The position numbers were made by a program, and so were the translations under genes. Of a stretch of 64,000 bases of DNA, positions 10,001 to 17,102 are shown piece by piece. Under the pieces are notes generated by a model, which had not been told where the DNA came from, searched no databases, and was given only the letters and a program-made list of their open reading frames with translations. The DNA comes from Comamonas odontotermitis (GTDB lineage: Bacteria; Pseudomonadota; Gammaproteobacteria; Burkholderiales; Burkholderiaceae_C), in NCBI RefSeq assembly GCF_020080045.1, contig NZ_CP083451.1, forward strand, positions 2,480,001 to 2,544,000, written 5' to 3'. How positions within the stretch are numbered: position 1 is the first letter of the stretch; each line of letters opens with the position of its first letter.

Positions 10001-10157
10001 CTGTACCACCGATACCCGACGAAGGGCCGAATTTGGTGATTTGTACATCGGCTGTCTGCGCCCAGGCGTGCAATGGTGACGTTACCAGCACCAGCGCAGA
10101 AAAAATATATTGAGCAGCCGTCAACAAAATACTGAAAAGTGGATTTTTTTGTGCCAT
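7047..10157 (-). CDS. large secreted surface protein: five DUF11 and two DUF5979 domains, C-terminal anchor
   Basis: 1036 residues. A signal peptide ends near residue 33 (SPLHAWAQ). Five ~130-165-residue repeats follow, each opening with a D(V/L)xVTKxQ-like strand and carrying xYTxxVTNxGPxxADG: DUF11 domains at roughly 34-165, 166-322, 323-487, 488-650 and 651-780. Two shorter domains (~780-890, ~890-985) with TCTATED and SCTITETG motifs fit DUF5979. A Gly/Asp linker (~985-1003), a Pro-rich spot and a hydrophobic helix (GPLGYLLLALMVGWLGACC) ending in SRQRRI form a tripartite anchor like the exosortase CTERM signals. Paired cysteines recur in repeats 2-4. The likely role is an adhesin or structural cell-surface protein; the function is not established. 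Monocistronic, behind a long AT-rich leader. Confidence 0.85.
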   Translation of the reverse strand: MAQKNPLFSILLTAAQYIFSALVLVTSPLHAWAQTADVQITKFGPSSGIGGTGFTYALEMDNNGQDAANGASFQDPLPAGVTNVQATCTLATGGAVCPADLSVVNGTVSGTLSTFPNLGKVRVEITGRFGVTGPTTLTNTATISPPAGVTDPLPNSNTSSVSTAMRYEVDLEVTKSQSTDTYQSGVPLTYTIRLTNNGPGAADGVVLWDTLSNSFISHIAADLVFNQCTATGGAQCPDNASFPNRSGQGSYSPVFNATIPALPPGGAVTVTYTMTPYLLPNAACGRPAGQLFNTASIQLLDGMNDTSPNNNQQAAILQVPGTPPCRQTDLQVLKTQDPVTPQMGDLVTYTMVLTNAGPEAADGAYISDVIRTHGGSAAYFDATAQFQSCVADFGAVCPANSEFLNPSGNASGATLFNTQVPVLPVNGRLTIVYEVQTRINAPIPCGRTLGGLNNEFAANPPDGLEDSNTGNNFVSVPIIVPATPDCPRTDLAVTKTQSSDAYQPGVPVTYTVTVTNKGPNPADGASIADRLIPFELGSSLDVQSSVINCSAANGAVCPDASAFPAPYSGSISGFSLPFQAAVPKLPVGGSLTITYSLTYGYSQSGCNWPSGYLVNEFSAGPPDGTDEQTPSDNVATVTMSRFSCSNVSVNKSVAPVTANRGAMVTYSVDVYNAGPSDTANVLFSDPLPQGVTFVDAACSVLTAPAACGASVNYDAATRTVSSTIASLGNGGAVQFVIRTTAGYLPGTYTNTGYAAVASGVVDPILASNESHVNLQIFNTSTARTVTKVIEGLTTGLASPMTFTGTMVCGSQPAQAWSATVPAGATSGTSTPLSFFDGDTCTATEDTPPAAPTGYIWVGTPEVSAQNTGFTVTNRVQRQTGGLQLTKRITGDAAAVASVNGTFDFSLDCGVDGVRTASIAVVNGQTASVSLAALPANASCTITETGKAAAPAKFNWGAPSYTGNPVVVPTGGNAQAEVINPLTGGGDGGGDNGDGGGDGGSKPTPKPVPAGGPLGYLLLALMVGWLGACCASRQRRI

Positions 10158-10893
10158 GGAACCGATCCTTTATCTTTGTATAAAGGCCTCTCCAAAAATA
10201 AATAAAAATGCACAATCCACGATTTCCACATATATTAACTGCGTGCAGAAATCAAATACCCAACATTCCAATGGAAGTGCGCCCCCCGAAGATCTCTCAC
10301 TGGCTCTTCAGGAAGCACAATTATCCAGACCAATAGTCTTCACGAGAAGACTTAGTAATTTTAAAAAATCTTAAAACAACATTTGTTTACACTTATACCC
10401 AATAAGCCTTACAACACTCATTGCGGCCTAACACACAATGGAAGAAGTTGCAACATTCATTCTGACAGGAAATAATTTAATAGAGTATTTGTATAATGCA
10501 TCGAGGCATACATGGTAAATCAATAAACTCATGCAGATTTTTTATTATTGATTTTACACATGCATTATTGATATTTTCAGAAATTCTCTTTTAAAAAAGA
10601 AAATCACATTCTTTATATTCTCGGATTTTCTTACGCACAGCAAGGCAGGGGCTATGAAAGACGCTTGCCATTGCGACCCGTCGCACTACCACCGATACGC
10701 CATTGCTTCGTTGGGGACGCCTAGTTGGGGACGCCTGGTTGGGGACGCCAAGTCTCGTCATGCATTGGCATTGCCCGTGACACCGCCTGACATGGCCCGG
10801 CCTGACGCGGCACTGTCTGGCACCGCATGACATCCGTCGCCGCCGCAAGGCTGCCAGGTGACGTTGGCAGCTCTCAAACCGCCATGGGCCCGT
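10158..10893. other. 736-bp AT-rich intergenic region upstream of the surface-protein gene
   Basis: I see no convincing gene here. Bases ~10,190-10,640 are far more AT-rich than the rest of the window, with runs such as TTTTTTATTATTGATTTT and CATTATTGATATTTTC (a loose direct repeat) and an AAAA/TTTT-flanked hairpin near 10,590. The promoter of the surface-protein gene must lie here. The 10,650-10,890 part returns to normal composition and carries a 14-bp tandem repeat, listed separately. The sharp composition change suggests imported DNA or a region kept AT-rich for silencing by H-NS-like proteins; that is inference. Confidence 0.5.
10711..10752 (+). repeat. 14-bp tandem repeat, three units
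   Basis: Three head-to-tail units of TTGGGGACGCCTAG: 10711-10724, 10725-10738 (ends GG) and 10739-10752 (ends AAG after GCC). It lies in noncoding DNA between the AT-rich segment and the Lrp gene. The unit length is not a multiple of three, so copy number is free to vary here. An 85-codon minus-strand frame spans it but looks spurious. Confidence 0.85.
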
Positions 10894-11355
10894 TCACACA
10901 CCCAGTGGCAGATCTGCCTTTTTCAGCGTCCGCAACACGAAGCTCGACTGGCTGTGACGGATGCCCTTGATCTTGTAGAGCTTCTCGCGCAGCAGGCGCT
11001 CGTAATCGCGCGTGTCTTTCACCACCACCCGCAGCAGGTAGTCGTACTCGCCGGAGACGAGGTGCGCCTCCACCACCTCGGGGATGGTGGCCAGCATTTC
11101 GCCAAACTTCTCCAGCGTGTTGTCCGAGTGGCTGTCGAGCGTGACCTGCACCAGCACCGTATCACCCAGGCCCAGGGCCTGTGAGTTCAGCCGCACGGTA
11201 TAGCCTTCAATCACGCCCGCCTCCTCCAGCTTCTTGATGCGGCCCCAGCAAGGCGAGGAGCTCAACCCCACGGCATGGCCGATGTCCTGCAGGCTGGCGC
11301 GGCTGTTGGACTGCAGCACCGCAAGAATTTTTCGATCCAGACGATCAAGCAGCAT
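10894..11355 (-). CDS. Lrp/AsnC-family transcriptional regulator
   Basis: 153 residues. Winged HTH at residues 4-60 (LDRLDRKILAVLQSNSRA... IGHAVGLSSSPCWGRIKKLE) followed by a RAM ligand-binding domain (~70-145) with VSGEYDYLLRVVVKDTRDYE. That is the standard architecture and length for leucine-responsive regulators, which form dimers and octamers and respond to amino acids. The sequence SSPCWGRIKKLE is typical of the Lrp rather than the AsnC branch. The target is not obvious: the divergent neighbour 366 bp away is a membrane hydroxylase, so the two may be unrelated. Confidence 0.93.
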   Translation of the reverse strand: MLLDRLDRKILAVLQSNSRASLQDIGHAVGLSSSPCWGRIKKLEEAGVIEGYTVRLNSQALGLGDTVLVQVTLDSHSDNTLEKFGEMLATIPEVVEAHLVSGEYDYLLRVVVKDTRDYERLLREKLYKIKGIRHSQSSFVLRTLKKADLPLGV

Positions 11356-11721
11356 ATTTTTCCACCATCGTTCATTGATAAGAATTTTTTTCTGATTTTA
11401 TGAAAATTATCAGACAAAACAAAAATTCTTCCCAGCGACCCAGGCCCATACTTTGGGCATCGAAACACTTTTACCGAAGCCGCTTTCTTGCAGAGCCTGC
11501 TTACCGGCAGTCCCTCTCACCGCCCGCCCCCAGGCAGTTACCGCTGCCGTGGGGGCGAGTTGTTTTGCAGCTGTTGCACGCCGTCAACAGTGTTCCTGCA
11601 GGCTCCAGGTCCGCTCCCCGGACGTAACAGAACTGTTGCAATTAGAGGACCACGGCATTCTGTCCTACAGCTGCTGCCCGTGGCATAGTGGCGCCAAATC
11701 ACAAACGACAACGAAGCAGCT
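11356..11721. other. 366-bp intergenic region
   Basis: Divergent gap between the Lrp gene and the sterol-desaturase-family gene. The first ~60 bases are AT-rich (AAAATTATCAGACAAAAC), consistent with promoter and Lrp-type autoregulatory DNA. The rest is of normal composition; I see no gene, repeat or clear hairpin in it. Confidence 0.4.
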
Positions 11722-12846
11722 ATGTTCAAGCGACTCAATGATCTGTCTGAAAGCCACGGCTCCCTGCAGGCTGGCAAGGGGATGGTGGCAGGGGTGATCG
11801 CCCTCATCCTGGCGGCACTGTGTTTTCTGGGGGTCATGGCATTTCACTTTCCGCAGTACCTGACGACACCCGAGCTGCGCCGCAGCTATAACGTGGATGT
11901 CATGCGGCAGCTGCTGTTCTGGTGCATGGTGATCTCAGGCGGCCTGTCGGTGGCACTGATCGTGCTTGGCCGTGTGCGCTGGCTGGCTGCGTCGGCTTTC
12001 GGGCTGGTGGTGCTGTCGGCGCTGCTGGGCGGCCACAAGGTGCCGGTGGGCGAATTTGCCACCAACACACCCTATATTGGCCTGGACTGGTTCATCCTCG
12101 ATCTACTGGGCAGTTCGCTGATCTTCATCTTCATCGAGAAGCTGTTTGCACTGCGCAAGGATCAGCCGGTGTTCCGCCCCGAATGGCAAACCGACTTCCA
12201 CCACTTTCTCGTCAACCACATGGTGGTGGGCTTCATTCTGCTGGCCACCAATCTGATGGTGCACAAGCTGTTTGGCTGGGCCGCCAACGACGGTATCCGT
12301 GGCTGGGTGGCCAACCTGAACTTCTGGGTGTCGCTGTTCCTGATCATCCTTGTGGCCGATCTGGTGCAGTACTGGACACACCGTGCCTACCACGAGGTGC
12401 CGCTCTTGTGGCGCATTCACGCCGTGCACCACAGCGTCAAGAGCATGGACTGGCTGGCCGGTTCGCGCCAGCATATCCTGGAGCTGCTGATCACCCGCAC
12501 CCTGGTGCTGGCCCCCATCTATGTGCTGGGTTTTTCGAAGGAAGTGATTGATGCCTACATCATCATCGTCGGCTTCCAGGCCGTGTTCAACCACGCGAAC
12601 GTGAGCGTGCGCCTGGGGCCGCTGCGCTACATCATCGTCACGCCCAACTTCCACCACTGGCACCACAGCCAGGACCAGGAGGCGCTGGACAAGAACTATG
12701 CGGCGCACTTTGCCTTTCTGGACTACCTGTTTGGCACCGCAGTCAAGAGCGACAAGCTCTGGCCCCAGGCCTACGGCGTGCTGGGGGACTATGTGCCCAA
12801 CGGGTTCCTCAAGCAGCTGAAGTTTCCCTTCACCTGGAAAGGCTGA
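11722..12846 (+). CDS. sterol desaturase / fatty acid hydroxylase family membrane protein
   Basis: 374 residues with about six hydrophobic helices in the first 250. The di-iron histidine boxes are HRAYHE (~residue 222), HAVHHS (~234) and HHWHHSQD (~314), the signature of the fatty-acid-hydroxylase superfamily. It acts in the membrane as an O2-dependent hydroxylase or desaturase on a lipid; the substrate cannot be read from sequence. It begins at the ATG at 11722 and ends with a clear intrinsic terminator, so it is transcribed alone. A second family member lies at 59168-60226 in this window. Confidence 0.88.
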   Translation: MFKRLNDLSESHGSLQAGKGMVAGVIALILAALCFLGVMAFHFPQYLTTPELRRSYNVDVMRQLLFWCMVISGGLSVALIVLGRVRWLAASAFGLVVLSALLGGHKVPVGEFATNTPYIGLDWFILDLLGSSLIFIFIEKLFALRKDQPVFRPEWQTDFHHFLVNHMVVGFILLATNLMVHKLFGWAANDGIRGWVANLNFWVSLFLIILVADLVQYWTHRAYHEVPLLWRIHAVHHSVKSMDWLAGSRQHILELLITRTLVLAPIYVLGFSKEVIDAYIIIVGFQAVFNHANVSVRLGPLRYIIVTPNFHHWHHSQDQEALDKNYAAHFAFLDYLFGTAVKSDKLWPQAYGVLGDYVPNGFLKQLKFPFTWKG

Positions 12847-12866
12847 GCGCCCACCCCCATCCACAC

Positions 12867-12895
12867 AGAGCCTCCCTATCGGAGGCTCTATAATT
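12867..12895 (+). terminator. intrinsic terminator of the hydroxylase gene
   Basis: AGAGCCTCC and GGAGGCTCT pair perfectly around a 5-nt loop (12867-12889), followed by ATAATTTT. The weak T run overlaps the start of dispersed-repeat copy 2. Confidence 0.75.
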
Positions 12896-12937
12896 TTGAT
12901 AGCTTGCTGCGCCCTACGGGCAAGCGCCAGAGCCACT
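12891..12937 (+). repeat. dispersed ~50-bp palindrome, copy 2
   Basis: TAATTTTGATAGCTTGCTG, then GCGCCCTACGGGCAAGCGCC and AGAGCCACTTTTGC. It fits the consensus closely and lies immediately upstream of murU, so it forms most of that gene's leader. Confidence 0.75.
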
Positions 12938-12950
12938 TTTGCAGATAACC

Positions 12951-13757
12951 ATGTCATCCACCACCGAATTCCGTGCCCAGGCCATGGTGCTGGCCGCAGG
13001 CCGGGGCGAACGCATGCGCCCGCTCACCGATCACACGCCCAAGCCGCTTTTGCCGGTGCTTGGCAAACCGCTGATGCAGCACAGCCTGGAGCAACTGGCC
13101 GCAGTCGGTGTGGACCGCATCGTCATCAACACCGGCTGGCTGGGCCAGCAAGTGGCGGATGCCTGGCCTGCCACGACCGACATGGACGGGCATGCCGTGC
13201 AGATCCGCTACTCGCGCGAAGACCTGGACTTTGGCGGCGGCATTGAAACCACCGGCGGTATCAGCCGCGCGCTGCCGCTGCTCGATGATGCGTTCTGGCT
13301 GGTATCAGGCGATGTATTCATCCCCGGTTTCCCATTTGATGAGGCTCTGCGCCAGCGCTTTGCCCAGTCGAGTGACCTGGCCCACCTGTGGTTGGTGCCC
13401 AACGCGCCACACCACCCCAAGGGGGACTTTGTGCTGACGGAGGATGGCCGCGCCGATGCTGGCCGCGCCTTTGCTGGCCGCGCCTATACCGGCCGTGCCT
13501 ATGCAGGCCGTGCCGAGACCCCTGCCGCAGACGACGGCCGGCCGCGCCTGACCTACTGCTCTGTCGCCCTGCTGAAAAAGGAACTGTTCGCGCCACCGTT
13601 CTGCGACATTCCGACCGGCAACCCACAGGGCCTGAAGATGCCCCTGGTCAACCAGTTGCGTGCGGCCATGCTGGCGGGGCGTTGCGGTGCCAGTCGCTAT
13701 GACGGGGTCTGGGTGGATGTGGGTACACCCGAGCGCCTGGCGGCCATCGGGGGATGA
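12951..13757 (+). CDS. murU: N-acetylmuramate alpha-1-phosphate uridylyltransferase (MurU-like)
   Basis: 268 residues from the ATG at 12951 (a TTG 12 bases earlier is possible). It has the nucleotidyltransferase fingerprint MVLAAGRGERMRPLTDHTPK, then LVSGDVF and a C-terminal GVWVDVGTPERL. It is a soluble sugar-1-phosphate nucleotidyltransferase. In Pseudomonas putida MurU makes UDP-MurNAc from MurNAc-1-phosphate in peptidoglycan recycling, giving fosfomycin tolerance. Between residues ~166 and 190 it carries five in-frame five-residue repeats (GRADA GRAFA GRAYT GRAYA GRAET), an expansion that lengthens the protein by about 25 residues. The kinase partner amgK, usually adjacent, is not next to it here. 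A broader NTP-transferase role cannot be excluded. Confidence 0.82.
   Translation: MSSTTEFRAQAMVLAAGRGERMRPLTDHTPKPLLPVLGKPLMQHSLEQLAAVGVDRIVINTGWLGQQVADAWPATTDMDGHAVQIRYSREDLDFGGGIETTGGISRALPLLDDAFWLVSGDVFIPGFPFDEALRQRFAQSSDLAHLWLVPNAPHHPKGDFVLTEDGRADAGRAFAGRAYTGRAYAGRAETPAADDGRPRLTYCSVALLKKELFAPPFCDIPTGNPQGLKMPLVNQLRAAMLAGRCGASRYDGVWVDVGTPERLAAIGG
13446..13520 (+). repeat. 15-bp coding minisatellite inside murU, five units
   Basis: Units start at 13446, 13461, 13476, 13491 and 13506, each beginning GGCCG(C/T)GCC. The unit is 15 bp, so each gain or loss adds or removes five residues (GRAxA) without a frameshift. Confidence 0.9.
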
Positions 13758-13891
13758 TGGCGCCAGCACGCAGGCGGCTGAGGCGGTCTCTGCCGTGACA
13801 GCCTTGGCTTGGCGCTGTTCACATTCCAGCAACAATTGGGCGGTAAACGCAGCGCGCTCACCGCGCCCCCTTCCCCACCCTTTTGATTGCC

Positions 13892-15151
13892 ATGAAAAAA
13901 ACCTTGCTGGCCATCGCCGCTGCTGCGGCGCTTTCCTTGACCGTATCGGGCTGCTCCGACAGCAGCGCAGCCTCCATCAGCTACAACGCCACGCTCGACC
14001 AGGCTTCGCAGGCCGAGAAGGCGGCGGTCCTCAAGACGCTGCAGGAACTGGTCAACATCGAAACCGGCACCAATGACGCGGTCGGCATTCCGCAGATGGG
14101 CAACTACCTCGAAGCCCGCCTGCAGGCGCTGGGCGCCAACGTCGTGCGCCACAAGGCAGAAGCAGGCGTGGTGGGCGACAACATCGTCGGCACCTTCCAG
14201 GGCAGCGGCACCAAGAGCCTGCTTTTGATGGCACACATGGACACCGTGTATGCGCGCGGCATCCTGGCCACGGCTCCGTTCAAGGTCGAGGGCGACAAGG
14301 CCTATGGCGCAGGCATTGCCGATGCCAAGGGAGGCATCGCCGTCATCCTGCACAGCCTGGGCTTGCTCAAGGCGCAGAACTTCAGCAAGTTCAAGACCAT
14401 CACCGTGATGTTCAACACCGATGAGGAAAAAGGCTCCTTCGGCTCGCGCGACCTGATCCAGAAGCTCGCTGCTGCCCATGACTATGTGCTGTCGTACGAG
14501 CCCTCGGGCCTCGAAGAAGGCTTTGGCACGGCCACCTCGGGCATTGCCTATGTACAGGCCGTTGTGCACGGCAAGGCATCGCACGCGGGTGTGGCACCTG
14601 AAGCGGGCATCAACGCGCTGACCGAGGCATCGGCCCTGGTACTGCGCACGCAGGATGTTCAGGACAAGTCCAAGGAGCGCGGCTTCAACTGGACCACCAT
14701 GACCGCCGGCGGCACCGCCACCAACATCATCCCGGACAAGGCCGTTGTCAACGCCGATGTGCGCTACGGCAAGAACGAGGACCTGGAGCTGATGAAGGGC
14801 ATGCTGGACAAGGCAGCTGCCACGCCCCACGTGCCCGGTGCCACCATCGACATCAACCTGACCCGCGGCCGCCCGGCCTTCAATGCCACCGATGACGGCG
14901 TCAAGCTCATCCAGAAGGCCATCACCATCTATGCCGACGTAGGCGGCAAATCGCAGATGTACACCACGCGCGGCGGCGGCGGATCGGACGCGGCCTACGC
15001 TGCCCTCTCCGGCAAGCCGGTGATTGAAGGCCTGGGTCTGCCCGGTGCCAACTACCACTCCAACCTGGCCGAATACGTGCTGACCGAGCCCATCGCGCGC
15101 CGCCTGTACCTGTCGGCGCAGCTCATCTCCGACCTGGGCCAGGGCATGTAA
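13892..15151 (+). CDS. M20-family metallopeptidase lipoprotein, glutamate carboxypeptidase-like
   Basis: 419 residues from the ATG at 13892. The N-terminus is a lipoprotein signal, MKKTLLAIAAAAALSLTVSG then Cys. The M20 zinc-site motifs are LLMAHMDTVYARG (His and Asp), GAGIADAKGGIAVIL (bridging Asp) and FNTDEEKGSFGSRD (catalytic and metal-binding Glu), with a C-terminal NYHSNLAEYV His. Order and spacing match Pseudomonas carboxypeptidase G2, which removes glutamate from folates and N-acyl-glutamates. It is probably anchored in the periplasm. A TRAP transporter operon follows 310 bp downstream, but a terminator separates them. The substrate is inferred only from the family. Confidence 0.88.
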   Translation: MKKTLLAIAAAAALSLTVSGCSDSSAASISYNATLDQASQAEKAAVLKTLQELVNIETGTNDAVGIPQMGNYLEARLQALGANVVRHKAEAGVVGDNIVGTFQGSGTKSLLLMAHMDTVYARGILATAPFKVEGDKAYGAGIADAKGGIAVILHSLGLLKAQNFSKFKTITVMFNTDEEKGSFGSRDLIQKLAAAHDYVLSYEPSGLEEGFGTATSGIAYVQAVVHGKASHAGVAPEAGINALTEASALVLRTQDVQDKSKERGFNWTTMTAGGTATNIIPDKAVVNADVRYGKNEDLELMKGMLDKAAATPHVPGATIDINLTRGRPAFNATDDGVKLIQKAITIYADVGGKSQMYTTRGGGGSDAAYAALSGKPVIEGLGLPGANYHSNLAEYVLTEPIARRLYLSAQLISDLGQGM

Positions 15152-15180
15152 CCGCCTCTGCGATACCTCTCGCTCTTCCC

Positions 15181-15207
15181 GGCGCCAGCAGACACTGGCG
15201 CCTTTTT
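15181..15207 (+). terminator. intrinsic terminator of the M20 peptidase gene
   Basis: GGCGCCAG / CTGGCGCC stem (15181-15188, 15195-15202) with a 6-nt loop and a TTTTT run. The remaining ~250 bp to the TRAP operon show no gene; a weak, degenerate match to the dispersed palindrome begins at about 15295. Confidence 0.88.
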
Positions 15208-15462
15208 CATTATTGGGATCGACCGCAAGCGGCTGTCCACCCTGCGACAGCCAGGATGAAATCCGTTTCAGGCAGCGCAACACCTAAATCCCATGCTATC
15301 AAGCACTTAGCGATTTTCGCCTCTTCTGCTCTTCAACGCTGCACCGCAGCATCATAAAAACCCCAATATGGATTCACGCTGCTTTGTCCACAATGCAAAG
15401 CTCGCGCGGACATTCCGCAGATGGCAATAACGATCAATCGGCGAGGCCGAGGAGACAAGATC

Positions 15463-16440
15463 ATGCAGATGAAGAAACTGGCTTGGGGTGTGGGATTGGC
15501 CGTGGGTCTGATGGCAGGCAGTGTTGCCAGCGCTCAGACCACCATGCGCATCAGCATCTCGGTGGCGCAGAATTCACACCAGGGCGTGGCCATTGACACC
15601 TTTGCCAAAGAGGTGGAAAAGCGCACCGGCGGCCGCTACAAGGTGCAGACCTTCTACAACGGTTCGCTGGGCGGTGAGCGTGAATCCATCGAAGCCGTGC
15701 AACTGGGCACCCAGGAGCTGGCCTTCAGCTCCAGCGGCCCCGTGCCCAACTTCGTGCCCGAGACCAAGATCCTCGACGTGCCCTTCCTCTTCCGCGACAA
15801 GGCGCATGCCCGAGCCGTGCTCGATGGCCCCATCGGGCAGGAGCTGCTCGGCAAGTTTGATTCCAAGGGCTTCAAGGCCCTGGCCTGGGCAGAAAACGGC
15901 TTTCGCCACATGACCAACTCCAAGCGCGCCATCAACAGCCCCGACGACACCAAGGGCCTGAAGATGCGCACCATGGAAAATCCGGTGCATATCCAGGCCT
16001 ACAAGGCGCTGGGCATCATCACCACGCCGATGGCCTTCCCCGAGGTATTTACCGCACTGCAGCAAGGCACGGTGGACGGCCAGGAGAACCCGCTGCCGGT
16101 GATCACCTCGGCCAAGTTCGACCAGGTGCAGAAGCACCTGTCGCTCACCGGCCACGTCTACTCGCCCTGCATTCTGGTGATGAACAAGGGCGCCTACGAC
16201 AAGCTGAGCGCCGACGACAAGAAAGCTTTTGTGGAGGCGGCCCAGGAAGCGACCAAGGCCAACCGCGCCCGCGTGGACCAGGATGACGCCAACGGCGTGG
16301 CAGAACTGCGCAGCAAGGGCATGCAGGTGATCGAGAACGTGGACAAGGCCAAGTTTGTCGCCGCGCTCACCAAGACCAACGCAGACTTCGAGAAGCAGTT
16401 TGGCAAGGCCAACCTCGACCGTATCCGCGACTACAAGTAA
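15463..16440 (+). CDS. dctP: TRAP transporter substrate-binding protein (DctP family)
   Basis: 325 residues from the ATG at 15463, preceded by GAGGAGACAAG; the in-frame ATG at 15421 lacks such a site. A signal peptide (MKKLAWGVGLAVGLMAGSV...ASA) is followed by a DctP fold with the diagnostic region GLKMRTMENPVHIQAYKALG, whose Arg normally clamps the ligand carboxylate, and ALQQGTVDGQENPL. It is the periplasmic receptor that delivers an organic acid to the membrane subunits encoded just downstream. The exact ligand cannot be told. Confidence 0.95.
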   Translation: MQMKKLAWGVGLAVGLMAGSVASAQTTMRISISVAQNSHQGVAIDTFAKEVEKRTGGRYKVQTFYNGSLGGERESIEAVQLGTQELAFSSSGPVPNFVPETKILDVPFLFRDKAHARAVLDGPIGQELLGKFDSKGFKALAWAENGFRHMTNSKRAINSPDDTKGLKMRTMENPVHIQAYKALGIITTPMAFPEVFTALQQGTVDGQENPLPVITSAKFDQVQKHLSLTGHVYSPCILVMNKGAYDKLSADDKKAFVEAAQEATKANRARVDQDDANGVAELRSKGMQVIENVDKAKFVAALTKTNADFEKQFGKANLDRIRDYK

Positions 16441-16492
16441 GCCCGGGCCGGGGGCCGCTCCTGTGCACAGGCCGGCGGCCCCTATCGATTAC

Positions 16493-16546
16493 TCTCATTT
16501 TGATAGCTGCTTGCGCTTGACTGTTGAGCGCAAACAGCTGTTTTTT
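16493..16546 (+). repeat. dispersed ~50-bp palindrome, copy 3
   Basis: CTCATTTTGATAGCTGC, TTGCGCTTGACTGTTGAGCG, CAAACAGCTGTTTTTTG: one of the best-preserved copies. It lies between dctP and dctQ. Its hairpin plus T run could act as a partial attenuator, giving more binding protein than membrane subunits. Confidence 0.85.
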
Positions 16547-16607
16547 GTTAAGAAACTGGAGGAGAGAGCCCACGCACTGCCCACGCAGGCCTGCGCTTTC
16601 GAACACC

Positions 16608-17102
16608 ATGAAAAACGCATTTCTTGCCCTGGAGCGCTGGACATCAGGCTTTGCGATGGCGGTCGCCTGCCTGATGCTCGCCGTTGCCTCCACCCTCGGC
16701 ATGTTCCAGATCCTGACCCGTTTCGTGCTGGAGGAACCCGCCGAATGGACCGAGGTACTGATCCGTTTCAGCCTGATATGGATGGTGTTCCTGGCCATTC
16801 CCATGGCGTTTCGCCAGGGCGCCATGGTGAGCGTTGACGTTCTGCGCCGCTGGAGCCCGCCCGCCTTTGGCCGCGTGCTGGACTGGCTGGTGTGCATTGC
16901 CACGCTGGCACTTCTGGCCGTGATCATCTGGTGGGGCTGGGACTACGCCCGGCGCGGCGGCGTGCAGACCATGGCCGGGCTCGAATCGCTGTCCATGTTC
17001 TGGGCCTATGTGGCCATGCCGATCGGCGGCGTGTTTGCCGTGATCGGCGTCATCGGCAACCTGCTGGACCCCAAGAATACCGAACTGGAGAACGCGCAAT
17101 GA
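16608..17102 (+). CDS. dctQ: TRAP transporter small permease (DctQ family)
   Basis: 164 residues from the ATG at 16608, with four transmembrane helices and the characteristic EEPAEWTEVLIRFSLIWMVF segment. It is the small membrane subunit that links the binding protein to the large permease. Its stop codon overlaps the start of dctM (ATGA), indicating translational coupling. A longer frame starting at 16524 runs through the dispersed repeat and is not likely to be used. Confidence 0.93.
   Translation: MKNAFLALERWTSGFAMAVACLMLAVASTLGMFQILTRFVLEEPAEWTEVLIRFSLIWMVFLAIPMAFRQGAMVSVDVLRRWSPPAFGRVLDWLVCIATLALLAVIIWWGWDYARRGGVQTMAGLESLSMFWAYVAMPIGGVFAVIGVIGNLLDPKNTELENAQ

Noticed and set aside
10711..10752. 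CRISPR-like array
   Set aside because: The units are directly joined 14-mers with no spacers and no cas genes anywhere in the window.
10591..10848. 85-codon minus-strand frame spanning the 14-bp tandem repeat
   Set aside because: Arg-rich low-complexity sequence, half of it repeat-encoded, without ribosome binding site.
13697..15283. 528-codon minus-strand frame opposite the M20 peptidase and the end of murU
   Set aside because: Runs antisense through two well-supported genes and a terminator; composition is typical of a shadow frame.
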